Positions 51,297 to 59,094 of a DNA stretch of 64,000 nt are shown in pieces. Both the position numbers and the translations under genes were made by a program. Source of the DNA: VAZQ01 sp963771845 (lineage in GTDB: Bacteria > Pseudomonadota > Alphaproteobacteria > Rhizobiales > Xanthobacteraceae); the NCBI GenBank assembly GCA_963771845.1, contig CAVYVC010000017.1, positions 1 through 64,000 on the forward strand, read 5' to 3'. The notes beneath the pieces are model-generated. The model made no database searches and was not told where the DNA came from. It saw nothing but the letters and a program-made list of their open reading frames with translations. Each line of letters opens with the position of its first letter. Position 1 is the stretch's first letter.

Positions 51297-52214
51297 TTAC
51301 CCCATCATCATTTTTATCCAAACACTGCTGGGGATGACAGTCTTCTTCCTGTCATCCCAAAATCTTTTTAAAATCGCCGGGGATGGCTTCGGCTTCGCGG
51401 CCTCCTTTAATGACTCGGGGGAACATGCCCACCGTCGAATGCTCTCCGCGACCTCTGGGCCAAGAAGCTGAATAAGGCGTTCATCTCCTGAAATTGGGCG
51501 TCCCTGGTCATACTCGGCAAACGTCGTTTCGACAGCAGTCAATCTATCCTGTAGCTCCTCATCCTTACCCTCAGTGGCAATTGCCGTGATGAGGTCACGG
51601 ACTTCGGCAATACGCCATCCCAGTCGAGCCAGCATAGCTGCCGTGTATAGTGTCAATTCGTGCCGAATTCCTGGCGACCATTTTGTCGATAGCTCAGTTG
51701 CAATGGCAATTTTGCTTCCGGCCCGCTTGAGTTCCTTCCAGGCAGAGGATGAAGGATCATAATCATTGGGATTCTCGAACTCGACTGCTTCCCCACTCGG
51801 GTGAATAGAACCAGGGAAAACGGTGACACGGTTGTTCCCCCGGATTTCCAGAATCATCCCGTTGGCAGTGAATCTCTCATATGCTTTGGCCTTTGGAACC
51901 AGATAGACCCAGTGACTTCTGGGCTTCGACTTATGTCCAAAAATGCAATTGGTCTTCGGCAAGAACCATGGGGCGAACTTCAAGGCATCGACACTATCAA
52001 TATCAACGTCCACCAAATTGCCGGATGGTTTACCGGTCAATATACCAATATTGGTCGGTACCTCGTCGAAGAAGGTCTCACAGTTGTTGGCCGTAATCCT
52101 GAGCTTGTTCCATTCCTTGGTTATTGGTGATTTCGTCTTGAAAGGGATGGGAATGGGGGAAAAGCCGTGGTTGATGTAGTTCAGGATTATTTTCGCATAA
52201 ATATTGTCAGTCAT
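51297..52214 (-). CDS. Bifunctional DNA primase/polymerase (Prim-Pol)
   Basis: A 305-residue protein with the PF09250 catalytic core: P-I-P-I-P-F-K-T-K-S-P (entry loop), N-I-G-I-L-T-G-K-P-S-G, the metal-binding D-V-D-I-D (about 68-72), H-W-V-Y-L-V and R-G-N-N-R-V-T-V-F-P-G-S-I-H. Such enzymes prime and copy plasmid and phage DNA. The C-terminal 100 residues are helical, without a helicase fused; a VapE-like ATPase is encoded at 55728. It starts at 52214 and is preceded by the RHH gene on the same strand. Confidence 0.92.
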   Translation of the reverse strand: MTDNIYAKIILNYINHGFSPIPIPFKTKSPITKEWNKLRITANNCETFFDEVPTNIGILTGKPSGNLVDVDIDSVDALKFAPWFLPKTNCIFGHKSKPRSHWVYLVPKAKAYERFTANGMILEIRGNNRVTVFPGSIHPSGEAVEFENPNDYDPSSSAWKELKRAGSKIAIATELSTKWSPGIRHELTLYTAAMLARLGWRIAEVRDLITAIATEGKDEELQDRLTAVETTFAEYDQGRPISGDERLIQLLGPEVAESIRRWACSPESLKEAAKPKPSPAILKRFWDDRKKTVIPSSVWIKMMMG

Positions 52215-52300
52215 GTAACAAATACTCCTTTGTAATAATTGCTTGGTTGAAACAGAACTAAACTATTTTTTGGGGCTGACAGTCACTCAGCCCCATTTCT

Positions 52301-52492
52301 CTATGTTGTTAGGCAGGATCGACTGTCATCCCGTTTTCCACAATTGATCTGACGTTCCTCGAAAGCAGTCCTGATCAACATTCTAATCAGTCCCGACATC
52401 GAGACAGTTAGACGGGTGGCGAGAATTCCGCATTGATCGCGGCTCTCATCGTCCAGATTAATTGAATATCTTTTGTAGCGAGCAATTTGCAT
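52301..52492 (-). CDS. Ribbon-helix-helix-like small regulator
   Basis: A 63-residue protein: Y-K-R-Y-S-I-N-L-D-D-E-S-R-D-Q then L-A-T-R-L-T-V-S-M-S-G-L-I-R-M-L-I. The strand-helix-helix layout fits a CopG/Arc-type DNA-binding protein, such as a plasmid copy-number control or partition protein. It lies upstream of the primase gene on the same strand and close to the inverted repeat at 52611-52696, a candidate operator. Confidence 0.7.
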   Translation of the reverse strand: MQIARYKRYSINLDDESRDQCGILATRLTVSMSGLIRMLIRTAFEERQINCGKRDDSRSCLTT

Positions 52493-52610
52493 TGGTTGTT
52501 ATTCCTTCTCTTAAAGATCGAAATGTATTCCTAATCTCTATTTATCTATTTATGCAGCTTCAGCGTGGAACCTGCGCTTCCTGCCACAATATTTTCGTCG
52601 TGTCCCCACC

Positions 52611-52696
52611 TGTGGATGGTGTGGAGGGAGTCTATATACTTTTTTCAATACATTTGTGTTTATAGAAGTTTATGTTCTCCATCCACACCATCCACA
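52611..52696. promoter_or_regulatory. 20-bp inverted repeat upstream of the RHH-primase genes
   Basis: TGTGGATGGTGTGGAGGGAG (52611-52630) and its inverse with one mismatch at 52677-52696, separated by 46 AT-rich bases. The spacing suits two operator arms or a cruciform. A role in controlling replication genes is inferred from position. Confidence 0.55.
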
Positions 52697-52810
52697 AACA
52701 CATATCTCCTTTCGGGGAGAGGCGGCAGTGCAACAACAAAATGAATGGTGCATGACCATTGAAACAACATTGGCGACAGTACATAGTGGTATTGACCTGA
52801 CGATAGTTCT

Positions 52811-53098
52811 ACCAACGAGCAGTTTTTGACCAACAATTAGCATTTATCAATTCGTCAAATGACAGTATTGGATCAGTATTGGTAAGGACCAACAACAATA
52901 GCTTTCGACCAACAATAGGTTAGAGACCAACAATAGCATCTCGCAACAATAAGTAATCACATCAACAATAGGTATCGAGACCAGCAACAGTATCGACTGA
53001 CTCAGGATAGGCTAACAATGTATCGAGCAACAATAGCATCCGACCAACGATAACACCGGACTAATAGTATTGGACCAATGCTGACTGGCCAATATTGA
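52811..53098. repeat. Iteron-like array, possible replication origin or partition site
   Basis: About twelve degenerate copies of ACCAACAATAG(C/G) over 290 bases, for example at 52828, 52887, 52907, 52923, 52960, 53025 and 53041. They are spaced irregularly at roughly 15-40 bases, several with ATCGA nearby. No coding frame is present. It lies between primase and hypothetical replication genes, as iterons often do. The function is inferred. Confidence 0.6.
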
Positions 53099-53102
53099 CG
53101 CG

Positions 53103-53576
53103 CTACGAGCGAATACAATTTCTAATGCACCGCTTCGTCGCCGCCATCATCGACAATAGATTTACCTTTAACGCACGGTGACACTGCCGCGCGGCTTCGT
53201 CATCGCCTCGATAAATCAATATATCCGTGCTCACATCAAAGAAAATGCCGGTATCCCTGAGAATGTTCCTAAGCAAGTCTTTTCCCCGGTCATTGGTCCA
53301 AACCTCAGGCGTCAACGTAGCGGTTTCAGTTTGGCCGAGGATGTGAGCGTCGGGTGTTCCATCGAGCAAACCCATGCGCCACAGAGACCTTATGGTCGCC
53401 GGGGATGAGATTTGCACCGGGTCGGTGACTCCCCATTTGGGGTGATTCTTCGGCCACCATCCCATTGAAGAGCGTTTCAATCGGTAGTGACTGGCAAGAT
53501 GCAAATTATAGAGCTGGGGATGTGATAGCCTGCGGACTGTTGGGCGAGAAATTTGGCATGACGGTGAACTGAGCAT
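53103..53576 (-). CDS. Hypothetical protein beside the repeat array
   Basis: A 157-residue protein, not recognised. Segments: R-R-L-S-H-P-Q-L-Y-N-L-H-L-A-S-H-Y, M-G-W-W-P-K-N-H-P-K-W-G, I-R-S-L-W-R-M-G-L-L-D-G-T-P, and an acidic C-terminal part with Y-R-G-D-D-E-A-A-R-Q-C. The position next to an iteron-like array makes a replication or DNA-binding role possible. An internal Met before G-W-W (M38) is an alternative start. Confidence 0.5.
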   Translation of the reverse strand: MLSSPSCQISRPTVRRLSHPQLYNLHLASHYRLKRSSMGWWPKNHPKWGVTDPVQISSPATIRSLWRMGLLDGTPDAHILGQTETATLTPEVWTNDRGKDLLRNILRDTGIFFDVSTDILIYRGDDEAARQCHRALKVNLLSMMAATKRCIRNCIRS

Positions 53577-53778
53577 TTCTAAATTAATTTTCCTCTATCT
53601 AATAAAGCGACAATGTTTGGATTAAAACAGACGATGACGACAGATGTCAAGAAAAATCTCCGAAGTACACAGAGAGTGTGTTTGGTTTTTAAATCGCCGA
53701 CCTTGTGTCGTGTGGCTGGTGATGAAGTTCCATCGCGAAAAAATAAAATAGTCGAACCAAAAACATTGCCGCCACAGT

Positions 53779-54936
53779 TTAGATCGGAGCGTGTAGAGCC
53801 GGTCCATCCACTTCATCCCCATAGGCGTCCCAGTTCGGACGACTAGGGCCGCGATGAAAGAGACTCACGTAGCGCGAAGCTGGGCAGAGGCTTTCCACCA
53901 GATCGTAGAATGCAGCGGGTTTCTCCGAATGCCTGCCTCTTGGCGCGGATAGCAATGTGGATTGGTTCGTCAATTGGATAACAGGGTTTCCCCGGGTTGC
54001 CAGGATGCAATGTTCGGTCTGTCCGCGTAGCCAGTTTCCGCATCCGATTTTATCCTTCGCCCATGTCAACATTGTCCTCGGTTCAAAGCTCCAAGCCTTG
54101 GTCACTCGAAAGGCGTCGCCGCTGAGCAGGTGTGCGTTTGTAGTCCACAGCCAGAGCACACAATCGGTATGGGCTATCGCGCCGACAGGCAGCGCCGCGA
54201 TCTCCGCAGTCGTCATTGTCGGATACGGTGTCGCTCCCCGATGCGACGGGTCACCACTGCGGGCATCGAAGCACCACGCTGGATCCGCAGTGATGACCCT
54301 GTATGGTCCGGCGCGGGGTAACGGCGGAGGTTCTTGGCGCAGCCGTTCAGCCTGTTGAGCCGTCCGAAGCTGACGATAGACGCCATTGACCCGGCCCGTG
54401 CGGTCCATCTTTTCTATAAACGGAATGAATTGCGGGTCGGCCTCTGCCGCTTTCATCACCGCCGAGATGTTATCCAGGGTGCGACCGGAGACTCCGGCAA
54501 ACGCGGCAACCTTGTCACGGGTTTTGCCTTTGCTCGGTGGTGGAAACTTTCCACCACCGCTGCCGAACCGAGTTGCCCTTTGCCTTTCCTCTGCGGCGGC
54601 CTTCTCGACTGGCTCCAATGCTCGTCTGATCGCATCGATTTCGGAAGGCAGGAAAGATTTGCGGTAGGCGTTTTCGACAAATTCTCCCCGTACGATCTGC
54701 TCAAGATTGACCACATGCACCGGAACTCGTTCCCAGCCAAGCTTTTTGCATGCTGCTAATCGTCGGCTTCCGGCAATCAGTGTGCCGTCAGCACGGATAG
54801 GTATGGGGTGCAGAAGACCGACTTCTGAGATAGTGCGAGCAAGCTCATCAATGTTGCCGAGGTCGCGGCGGATGCGACTGCCGACAATAACGTCCTGGAT
54901 AGCGACGGTGTGCGGATTACTGATCGCGGTCTTCAT
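53779..54936 (-). CDS. ParB-like domain fused to MT-A70 adenine methyltransferase
   Basis: A 385-residue fusion. Residues about 10-110 form a ParB/Srx fold (I-R-R-D-L-G-N-I-D-E-L-A-R-T-I, L-L-H-P-I-P-I-R, L-I-A-G-S-R-R-L-A-A). A helical linker follows, with an HTH-like G-V-S-G-R-T-L-D-N-I. Residues about 212-375 are an MT-A70 methyltransferase with D-P-A-W (218-221), L-W-L-W-T-T-N-A-H-L, W-L-R-G-Q-T-E-H and S-E-K-P-A-A-F-Y. Phage and plasmid versions methylate adenine N6 and protect DNA from restriction. No cognate nuclease is adjacent, consistent with an orphan. Confidence 0.92.
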   Translation of the reverse strand: MKTAISNPHTVAIQDVIVGSRIRRDLGNIDELARTISEVGLLHPIPIRADGTLIAGSRRLAACKKLGWERVPVHVVNLEQIVRGEFVENAYRKSFLPSEIDAIRRALEPVEKAAAEERQRATRFGSGGGKFPPPSKGKTRDKVAAFAGVSGRTLDNISAVMKAAEADPQFIPFIEKMDRTGRVNGVYRQLRTAQQAERLRQEPPPLPRAGPYRVITADPAWCFDARSGDPSHRGATPYPTMTTAEIAALPVGAIAHTDCVLWLWTTNAHLLSGDAFRVTKAWSFEPRTMLTWAKDKIGCGNWLRGQTEHCILATRGNPVIQLTNQSTLLSAPRGRHSEKPAAFYDLVESLCPASRYVSLFHRGPSRPNWDAYGDEVDGPALHAPI

Positions 54937-55017
54937 GGAACAAAGCTACAAATCCGGCAGGTCGCAAGCTTACGCACATAATGCTTCAACGTCGTCGATT
55001 TGCGTGGCGAACCATGC

Positions 55018-55695
55018 TCATACTTCATCCGTCTGCGGAGTACCTTGTGCGATTTGGCGCGCGGCGTTCATCTGTTCGAGCAGCAGAACAGCCAACTCAT
55101 CGTCTCGTGCTTCCAAAGCCGGCATCCCGCTGATAGCGTAATGTGTGACTGCCTCAAGCATCCCCGGCAGTCGTTCCGCCACTCGCTCTATATGCGGGTT
55201 GAATGGAAAATAGGCGCCGTCAGTCGCTTCGGCGAGAGCCCTGAACGCGCGCTCCGTAGGATCTGAGTGACCTTGCTGAAACAAGAACAGTCGGGTTCCC
55301 GCCGCGCATAACTGCTTGGCGGTAGCAACCGCGTCGTCAAGGTTGCCGTGAAAGTGGTCCCCGACGATGACTACTGCCTGGACAGGGCCTTGTCGCGTCT
55401 CCCGTAGGGCATGTTCGAGGATATCGCCTATCTGGACATAGCAGCCGCAAACGCAACCGGCTCGGCCCCGGTCCATGATGTCGGCCATGTCGTCAGCGGT
55501 TGTGACCCAGTTAGTCGCGACGTATGGCCGGGTTTGAAGCGCACCCTCACGGCCGAAGTAAGCAAACTTGATGTGGACAGGTCCCGCCGCAAACATTTCA
55601 GCTTGGATGGTTCTGACCCGATTCCAGATGAAGCTGTCATCGGCTTCGGCGGCCAAGGCGAGGATCATGCGCGCGTCCTGATGATCATTGTTCAT
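55018..55695 (-). CDS. VWA-domain-like protein
   Basis: A 225-residue protein resembling a von Willebrand A fold: I-L-A-L-A-A-E-A-D-D-S-F-I-W (metal-site-like start), I-K-F-A-Y-F-G-R-E-G, V-Q-A-V-V-I-V-G-D-H-F-H-G and G-T-R-L-F-L-F-Q-Q-G. A Cys pair C-V-C-G-C sits in the middle. Such proteins in mobile elements are adaptors of unknown role. It is followed by the ParB-MT-A70 gene and preceded by the VapE-like gene 33 bases away, so one operon is likely. Confidence 0.68.
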   Translation of the reverse strand: MNNDHQDARMILALAAEADDSFIWNRVRTIQAEMFAAGPVHIKFAYFGREGALQTRPYVATNWVTTADDMADIMDRGRAGCVCGCYVQIGDILEHALRETRQGPVQAVVIVGDHFHGNLDDAVATAKQLCAAGTRLFLFQQGHSDPTERAFRALAEATDGAYFPFNPHIERVAERLPGMLEAVTHYAISGMPALEARDDELAVLLLEQMNAARQIAQGTPQTDEV

Positions 55696-55727
55696 GGATG
55701 GTCCTGTTGGTCAGACGTGGTCACCCA

Positions 55728-57347
55728 TCAATCGGTCACCTTTTTTACGGCGATGGGGTCTCGCTGGTAGCGATTCTGACGCCCTTCGGGCGTGCGTGGT
55801 CGGCACTTTCTGAAGCCCATGTTCGTCAGGATGGAAACAACTCGCTTTTGGGCGACCTGAGTCTGGTGCTCGGGGGCGAGCCCGAGAGCCTGTTCGAGCA
55901 CCTCCGAAAGACTGACATCGATGCGATCCCCCAGCCATTCACGGATGAGTTCCTCCCAGGCATCGACGACGAAGCGTGCAGCCTGCTCGGCGGTCGCGAG
56001 TGCTTCGAGCTCCGGCGTCTCAAGCCACCAGGGTGCGCCTGTCTTGTATTGATGCACCGCCTCGGCCCAAAGCTGATCGCGCACCTTTTCCAGGCCATCG
56101 CGGTCAATCATGCCGCGGCAAGTGACTGGCCAGAACCGCCGCGAACCGGTCGGATCTTTCAGATAGCCGCCTACGGTCGGATTGATGGTGGCAGCGAACA
56201 CGCATTGCCGTGGCAGCTTGATTGTGTGCCTGCCATAAGGCGGGCGAAAACGATCATAACGGCGAGTCAAATACGACTTTGCGGCGGACGATGTAGCCTT
56301 CGTCAGCGCGTCCATTTCCGCAATCTCGACGAGCAATATGCCTGCCGTCTCAAGGGCCGCATCCTTGCTGGCGAGATGACTGAGCCGATCGGTAAACCAC
56401 TCATCGTTAATGGCAAGCGTTCGCAGCGCCTCGGACTTTCGCTTGCCCTGCGGACCCTCAAGGACGAGCGTGTAATCTACTTGGCAGCCCGGTTTATAGG
56501 TGCGAGCGACCGCTGAGATCAGATACCGAGGTCCAATCGCGCGAACATATTCACTGTCTTCGACGTTGAGATGTGTTTGAAGCCAGGTTTCTAGGCGGGA
56601 CACTCTGTCCCAAACAAGCGACTCAAAATAGTTACGTACAGGGTGAAATGAGTTGTATCGGGCCGCTGCTTGCACTGCCCGTCCAACATCGCCAGCCGAT
56701 GGACTAATACCTTTGCGCTGGAACCAGACTCGCACTTGGGTGTCGTGATGATCAGTCCAGAGCGTATTGGATGCTTCCTCGCCCCATGGCGGCCGCCGTT
56801 TGATAACGACCCGAACGTTGAATTCGTCGAAACCAAGTACGCCTTTCCACTTTGGGGCTTCTCGCAACATTAGAATTAGGTTAGCGAGATTGGGAACGAT
56901 GTTGCCTTCCTTGTCGAGAATTAGTTGATCGGTCCAATCCAGTGGTTTTCTACGCCGTAATGCCGCCTCCCGCGTTTTTTTAAGCTCGGCAAAACGGTTC
57001 TTGAGAATCTGCTTGAGGCCACCCTCTTTGAGACCGCGAAAATGCTCCTGGCGGGGGCCACTCGCCGGATGGAGCGCATCGCGGATTGCCAGGGTTACCT
57101 CGGCACTGCCCGCATCGAACGTGACGAGCCGCAACTCTTCGATGGAGCTCGCGGCGGCCAGCGCCATGGTCCGGCCAAGCTTGTTAAGCACCGCATCGGC
57201 CCAGTCGAAAAGCCGCTGCTTGCGTTGCGTCTCAGATCGCGCGTGTTCATCGGCGTCTTGTGATGCCGGAACCGGCAAGTTAATCACTCCGAGCATTCCG
57301 TCGAACTTCCCTGCGGTAGAAAGATTTGAGAAAATACGGGTGACCAC
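55728..57347 (-). CDS. VapE/VirE-like replicative ATPase
   Basis: A 539-residue protein of the virulence-associated E family (PF05272-like). The N-terminal 180 residues are variable. The core has L-E-G-P-Q-G-K-R-K-S (298-305, a Walker A in which the usual G-x-G-K-S reads G-K-R-K-S), L-V-E-I-A-E-M-D-A-L (Walker B), A-A-T-I-N-P-T-V and G-S-R-R-F-W-P-V. VapE proteins are superfamily 3-type helicases of satellites and prophages that act with a primase. This one fits the Prim-Pol at 51297. The Walker A change may lower ATP binding. M18 (57296) is a possible alternative start. Confidence 0.9.
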   Translation of the reverse strand: MVTRIFSNLSTAGKFDGMLGVINLPVPASQDADEHARSETQRKQRLFDWADAVLNKLGRTMALAAASSIEELRLVTFDAGSAEVTLAIRDALHPASGPRQEHFRGLKEGGLKQILKNRFAELKKTREAALRRRKPLDWTDQLILDKEGNIVPNLANLILMLREAPKWKGVLGFDEFNVRVVIKRRPPWGEEASNTLWTDHHDTQVRVWFQRKGISPSAGDVGRAVQAAARYNSFHPVRNYFESLVWDRVSRLETWLQTHLNVEDSEYVRAIGPRYLISAVARTYKPGCQVDYTLVLEGPQGKRKSEALRTLAINDEWFTDRLSHLASKDAALETAGILLVEIAEMDALTKATSSAAKSYLTRRYDRFRPPYGRHTIKLPRQCVFAATINPTVGGYLKDPTGSRRFWPVTCRGMIDRDGLEKVRDQLWAEAVHQYKTGAPWWLETPELEALATAEQAARFVVDAWEELIREWLGDRIDVSLSEVLEQALGLAPEHQTQVAQKRVVSILTNMGFRKCRPRTPEGRQNRYQRDPIAVKKVTD

Positions 57348-57427
57348 CTGTGACCAGCGGCGGCTTGCATCTCGGTTTTGGTACGGCGGCGGCGTCTTTC
57401 CGGCATGGAACTTAGTCCCGTTTCCTC

Positions 57428-57715
57428 CTATTGCCTTGCGGGTTGCAGTTTTAAGAATTCCTCAAGCATTTTTTCCTCCGACCATTCTTTGTCCCCGAAC
57501 TCTTTAATCACCGCCGCTATCAATGCATCACGGGCGATTTTGAGTGCCGCAGGATCGCTCTCCATCGCCTTTTGTGCGATGGCCTCACATTCCGCCTCCA
57601 ACAAGAATTCCTCATCAGGCGAAAGAACGTCGCCGTATTTGTCTCGGGCTGCTTGCGCTTCAGCTAGCATCTTGCACATTGCCAGCAGTTCAGGATTCAA
57701 CTCGTCATTACTCAT
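57428..57715 (-). CDS. Small acidic protein of the replication operon
   Basis: A 95-residue acidic helical protein from the start at 57715 (M-S-N-D-E-L-N-P-E-L-L-A-M-C-K-M-L). Not recognised. Its ATG overlaps the TGA of the 57712 gene and it lies 80 bases before VapE, so it belongs to the same coupled operon. Confidence 0.62.
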   Translation of the reverse strand: MSNDELNPELLAMCKMLAEAQAARDKYGDVLSPDEEFLLEAECEAIAQKAMESDPAALKIARDALIAAVIKEFGDKEWSEEKMLEEFLKLQPARQ

Positions 57716-57864
57716 TGTTGTCTCCTTTGTTGTTCTCTCCAACTCAGTTCTGTTTCGATGCTCCTGATCACGGCATAGACACCGTCATTCACGGCCCCAC
57801 TGTCATAGCGTGATCGTAACCACTCCAGTTCGGATCGGAGCGTGGTGGTGGATTTGTCTTGCAT
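57712..57864 (-). CDS. Small protein, 50 residues
   Basis: M-Q-D-K-S-T-T-T-L-R-S-E-L-E-W-L-R-S-R-Y, then G-V-Y-A-V-I-R-S-I-E-T-E-L-S-W-R. Helical, natural composition. The stop overlaps the start of the next gene as ATGA, strong evidence for translation coupling. Family unknown. Confidence 0.6.
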   Translation of the reverse strand: MQDKSTTTLRSELEWLRSRYDSGAVNDGVYAVIRSIETELSWREQQRRQQ

Positions 57865-57903
57865 CGCCGCGCTCTTGGCCGCGCTCTCAATTAAGACTGC
57901 TGC

Positions 57904-58125
57904 TTAGTTCTGCTTGTGAAATATTCGGAGGTGAGCTGCCTTGACGGCATCTCCTCTGATTTGGTCGCCTGTTGTTCCCTTTGGAGCAGTCACGAACGCC
58001 TCACACAAAGCCATGAGTGCCTTGGCTTCCTCCATGTCCTTGGCTTCTTGGGCATTACGTGGCGGCAAACCTTTCTCGATCCGCTCGGCAAGTAAGATGG
58101 CCTGTTTGATGTCCTCGTTAGTCAT
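57904..58125 (-). CDS. Small helical protein, first gene of the operon
   Basis: 73 residues from the start at 58125: M-T-N-E-D-I-K-Q-A-I-L-L-A-E-R-I-E-K-G then a second helix with E-A-K-D-M-E-E-A-K-A-L-M-A-L-C-E-A-F. A GGAG-type site lies upstream. Followed by two more small coupled genes. No known family. Confidence 0.6.
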   Translation of the reverse strand: MTNEDIKQAILLAERIEKGLPPRNAQEAKDMEEAKALMALCEAFVTAPKGTTGDQIRGDAVKAAHLRIFHKQN

Positions 58126-58145
58126 TTTGATTTCTCCTTCGCTTT

Positions 58146-58232
58146 GATGGTTTGCGTTCCCCGAGTCGCGCAGGCGCGACTCGGTGTCGATGGTCTGCAT
58201 TCCCCGGTTCCGGCCCGAGCCGGAACGGTGTC
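58146..58232. repeat. Two tandem hairpin units with shared flanks and different stems
   Basis: Units 58146-58188 and 58189-58232 share GATGGTYTGCRTTCCCCG and CGGTGTC flanks. The stems differ but stay self-complementary (GAGTCGCG/CGCGACTC with CAGG loop; GTTCCGGC/GCCGGAAC with CCGA loop). This implies selection for structure. They lie in the leader of the small-gene operon. A third 10-bp hairpin is at 58285-58314. Confidence 0.65.
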
Positions 58233-58284
58233 TTGTCTCGTGTGTCAGTCATCGCCTCGCTCTTGGCCGCACCTTTCCCTTGGG

Positions 58285-58314
58285 GTCACCGGGCGGACTT
58301 TGCGGCCCGGTGAC
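58285..58314. repeat. 10-bp hairpin in the leader region
   Basis: GTCACCGGGC and GCCCGGTGAC around a 10-base loop. No T-run follows. Confidence 0.6.
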
Positions 58315-58435
58315 AAACAGCCCGCGCCACACACGATGTGTGTCACGAGTAACAGCGCCTAACGCACGCGAACGTGCGCAGGTAGTCTTGGGGGGTTTTT
58401 CGGCGTTGAACCGCACGACGCGATGGTTCCACACC

Positions 58436-58583
58436 CGCAGGCTGGAACCTTCGCTGAGGTGTCGCACGGCGGGGTCCCTTGCACCACGCAGGTTGGAACC
58501 TTCGCCGAGGTGGCGCCCAACGAACATGACGAACGATGGGTCGCCGAATGGTGCCCAACGAACATGACGCGCGATGGGTCGCC
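58436..58583 (+). repeat. Imperfect direct repeats near the right edge of the block
   Basis: A 30-bp unit (CGCAGGYTGGAACCTTCGCY) at 58436 and 58488, and a 35-bp unit (GCCCAACGAACATGACG, then CGATGGGTCGCC) at 58511 and 58549. Frames across them are translations of the repeats, not genes. Confidence 0.6.
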
Positions 58584-58735
58584 ACTGCCAAATATAGCGT
58601 GGCCGTATCAACGCGCAAGAGGCTAGTGAAGGCTGATGGATTCTAAAAACGGTGGGACAATCGGGATAAAAAGCCTAATGATTGTGTGGAGCGTTTCAGT
58701 GTCCCACTATCACTTAAGTCGTTGAAATGACCAGT

Positions 58736-58984
58736 TTAGTCCACTTCGGTATGGAACAGCACCTCTCCCATCAGCACGAAGAAAGGAATCGGGGTGAGCG
58801 AAAAATTCATCACCGAAGCGACGCTGTTGCGGGCCATCTGCTGGAGACCTGCCTCGCCGCCGAGAAAAAGGATGGCGCCGATGATGTTGATCGCCAGAAA
58901 GGAAATGGCGACCGGCACCCCGAGCAACATCAATGCTGTCGAACCGCCGAGGAGAAGAAGAGCTGCCAGTTCCCAAGGCATCAT
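58736..58984 (-). pseudogene. TRAP large permease (DctM) N-terminal fragment
   Basis: 82 residues starting M-M-P-W-E-L-A-A-L-L-L-L-G-G-S, with L-L-G-V-P-V-A-I-S-F-L-A and F-S-L-T-P-I-P-F-F-V-L-M-G-E-V-L-F-H-T, the first two helices of a DctM protein of about 430 residues. It stops at 58736, the right edge of the atypical block. I saw no remainder of DctM at the left edge. Confidence 0.78.
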
Positions 58985-59094
58985 GCGGCTTAAGCGATTG
59001 ATGCAGGTTGCGCCGGCAAACTTATGCTAAAGTCCGCAGATGGCAAAACCCACAGAGGCGTCATGCGTCGGGAAACAACCAGGGAGGAACTGCA

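Noticed and set aside
52811..53098. CRISPR-like array
   Set aside because: Units are 11 bases, degenerate and unevenly spaced, with no cas genes in the window. Iteron-like is the better description.
58249..58611. A 120-residue minus-strand ORF upstream of the small-gene operon
   Set aside because: Its residues repeat because it crosses the direct repeats and hairpins; no natural protein features.
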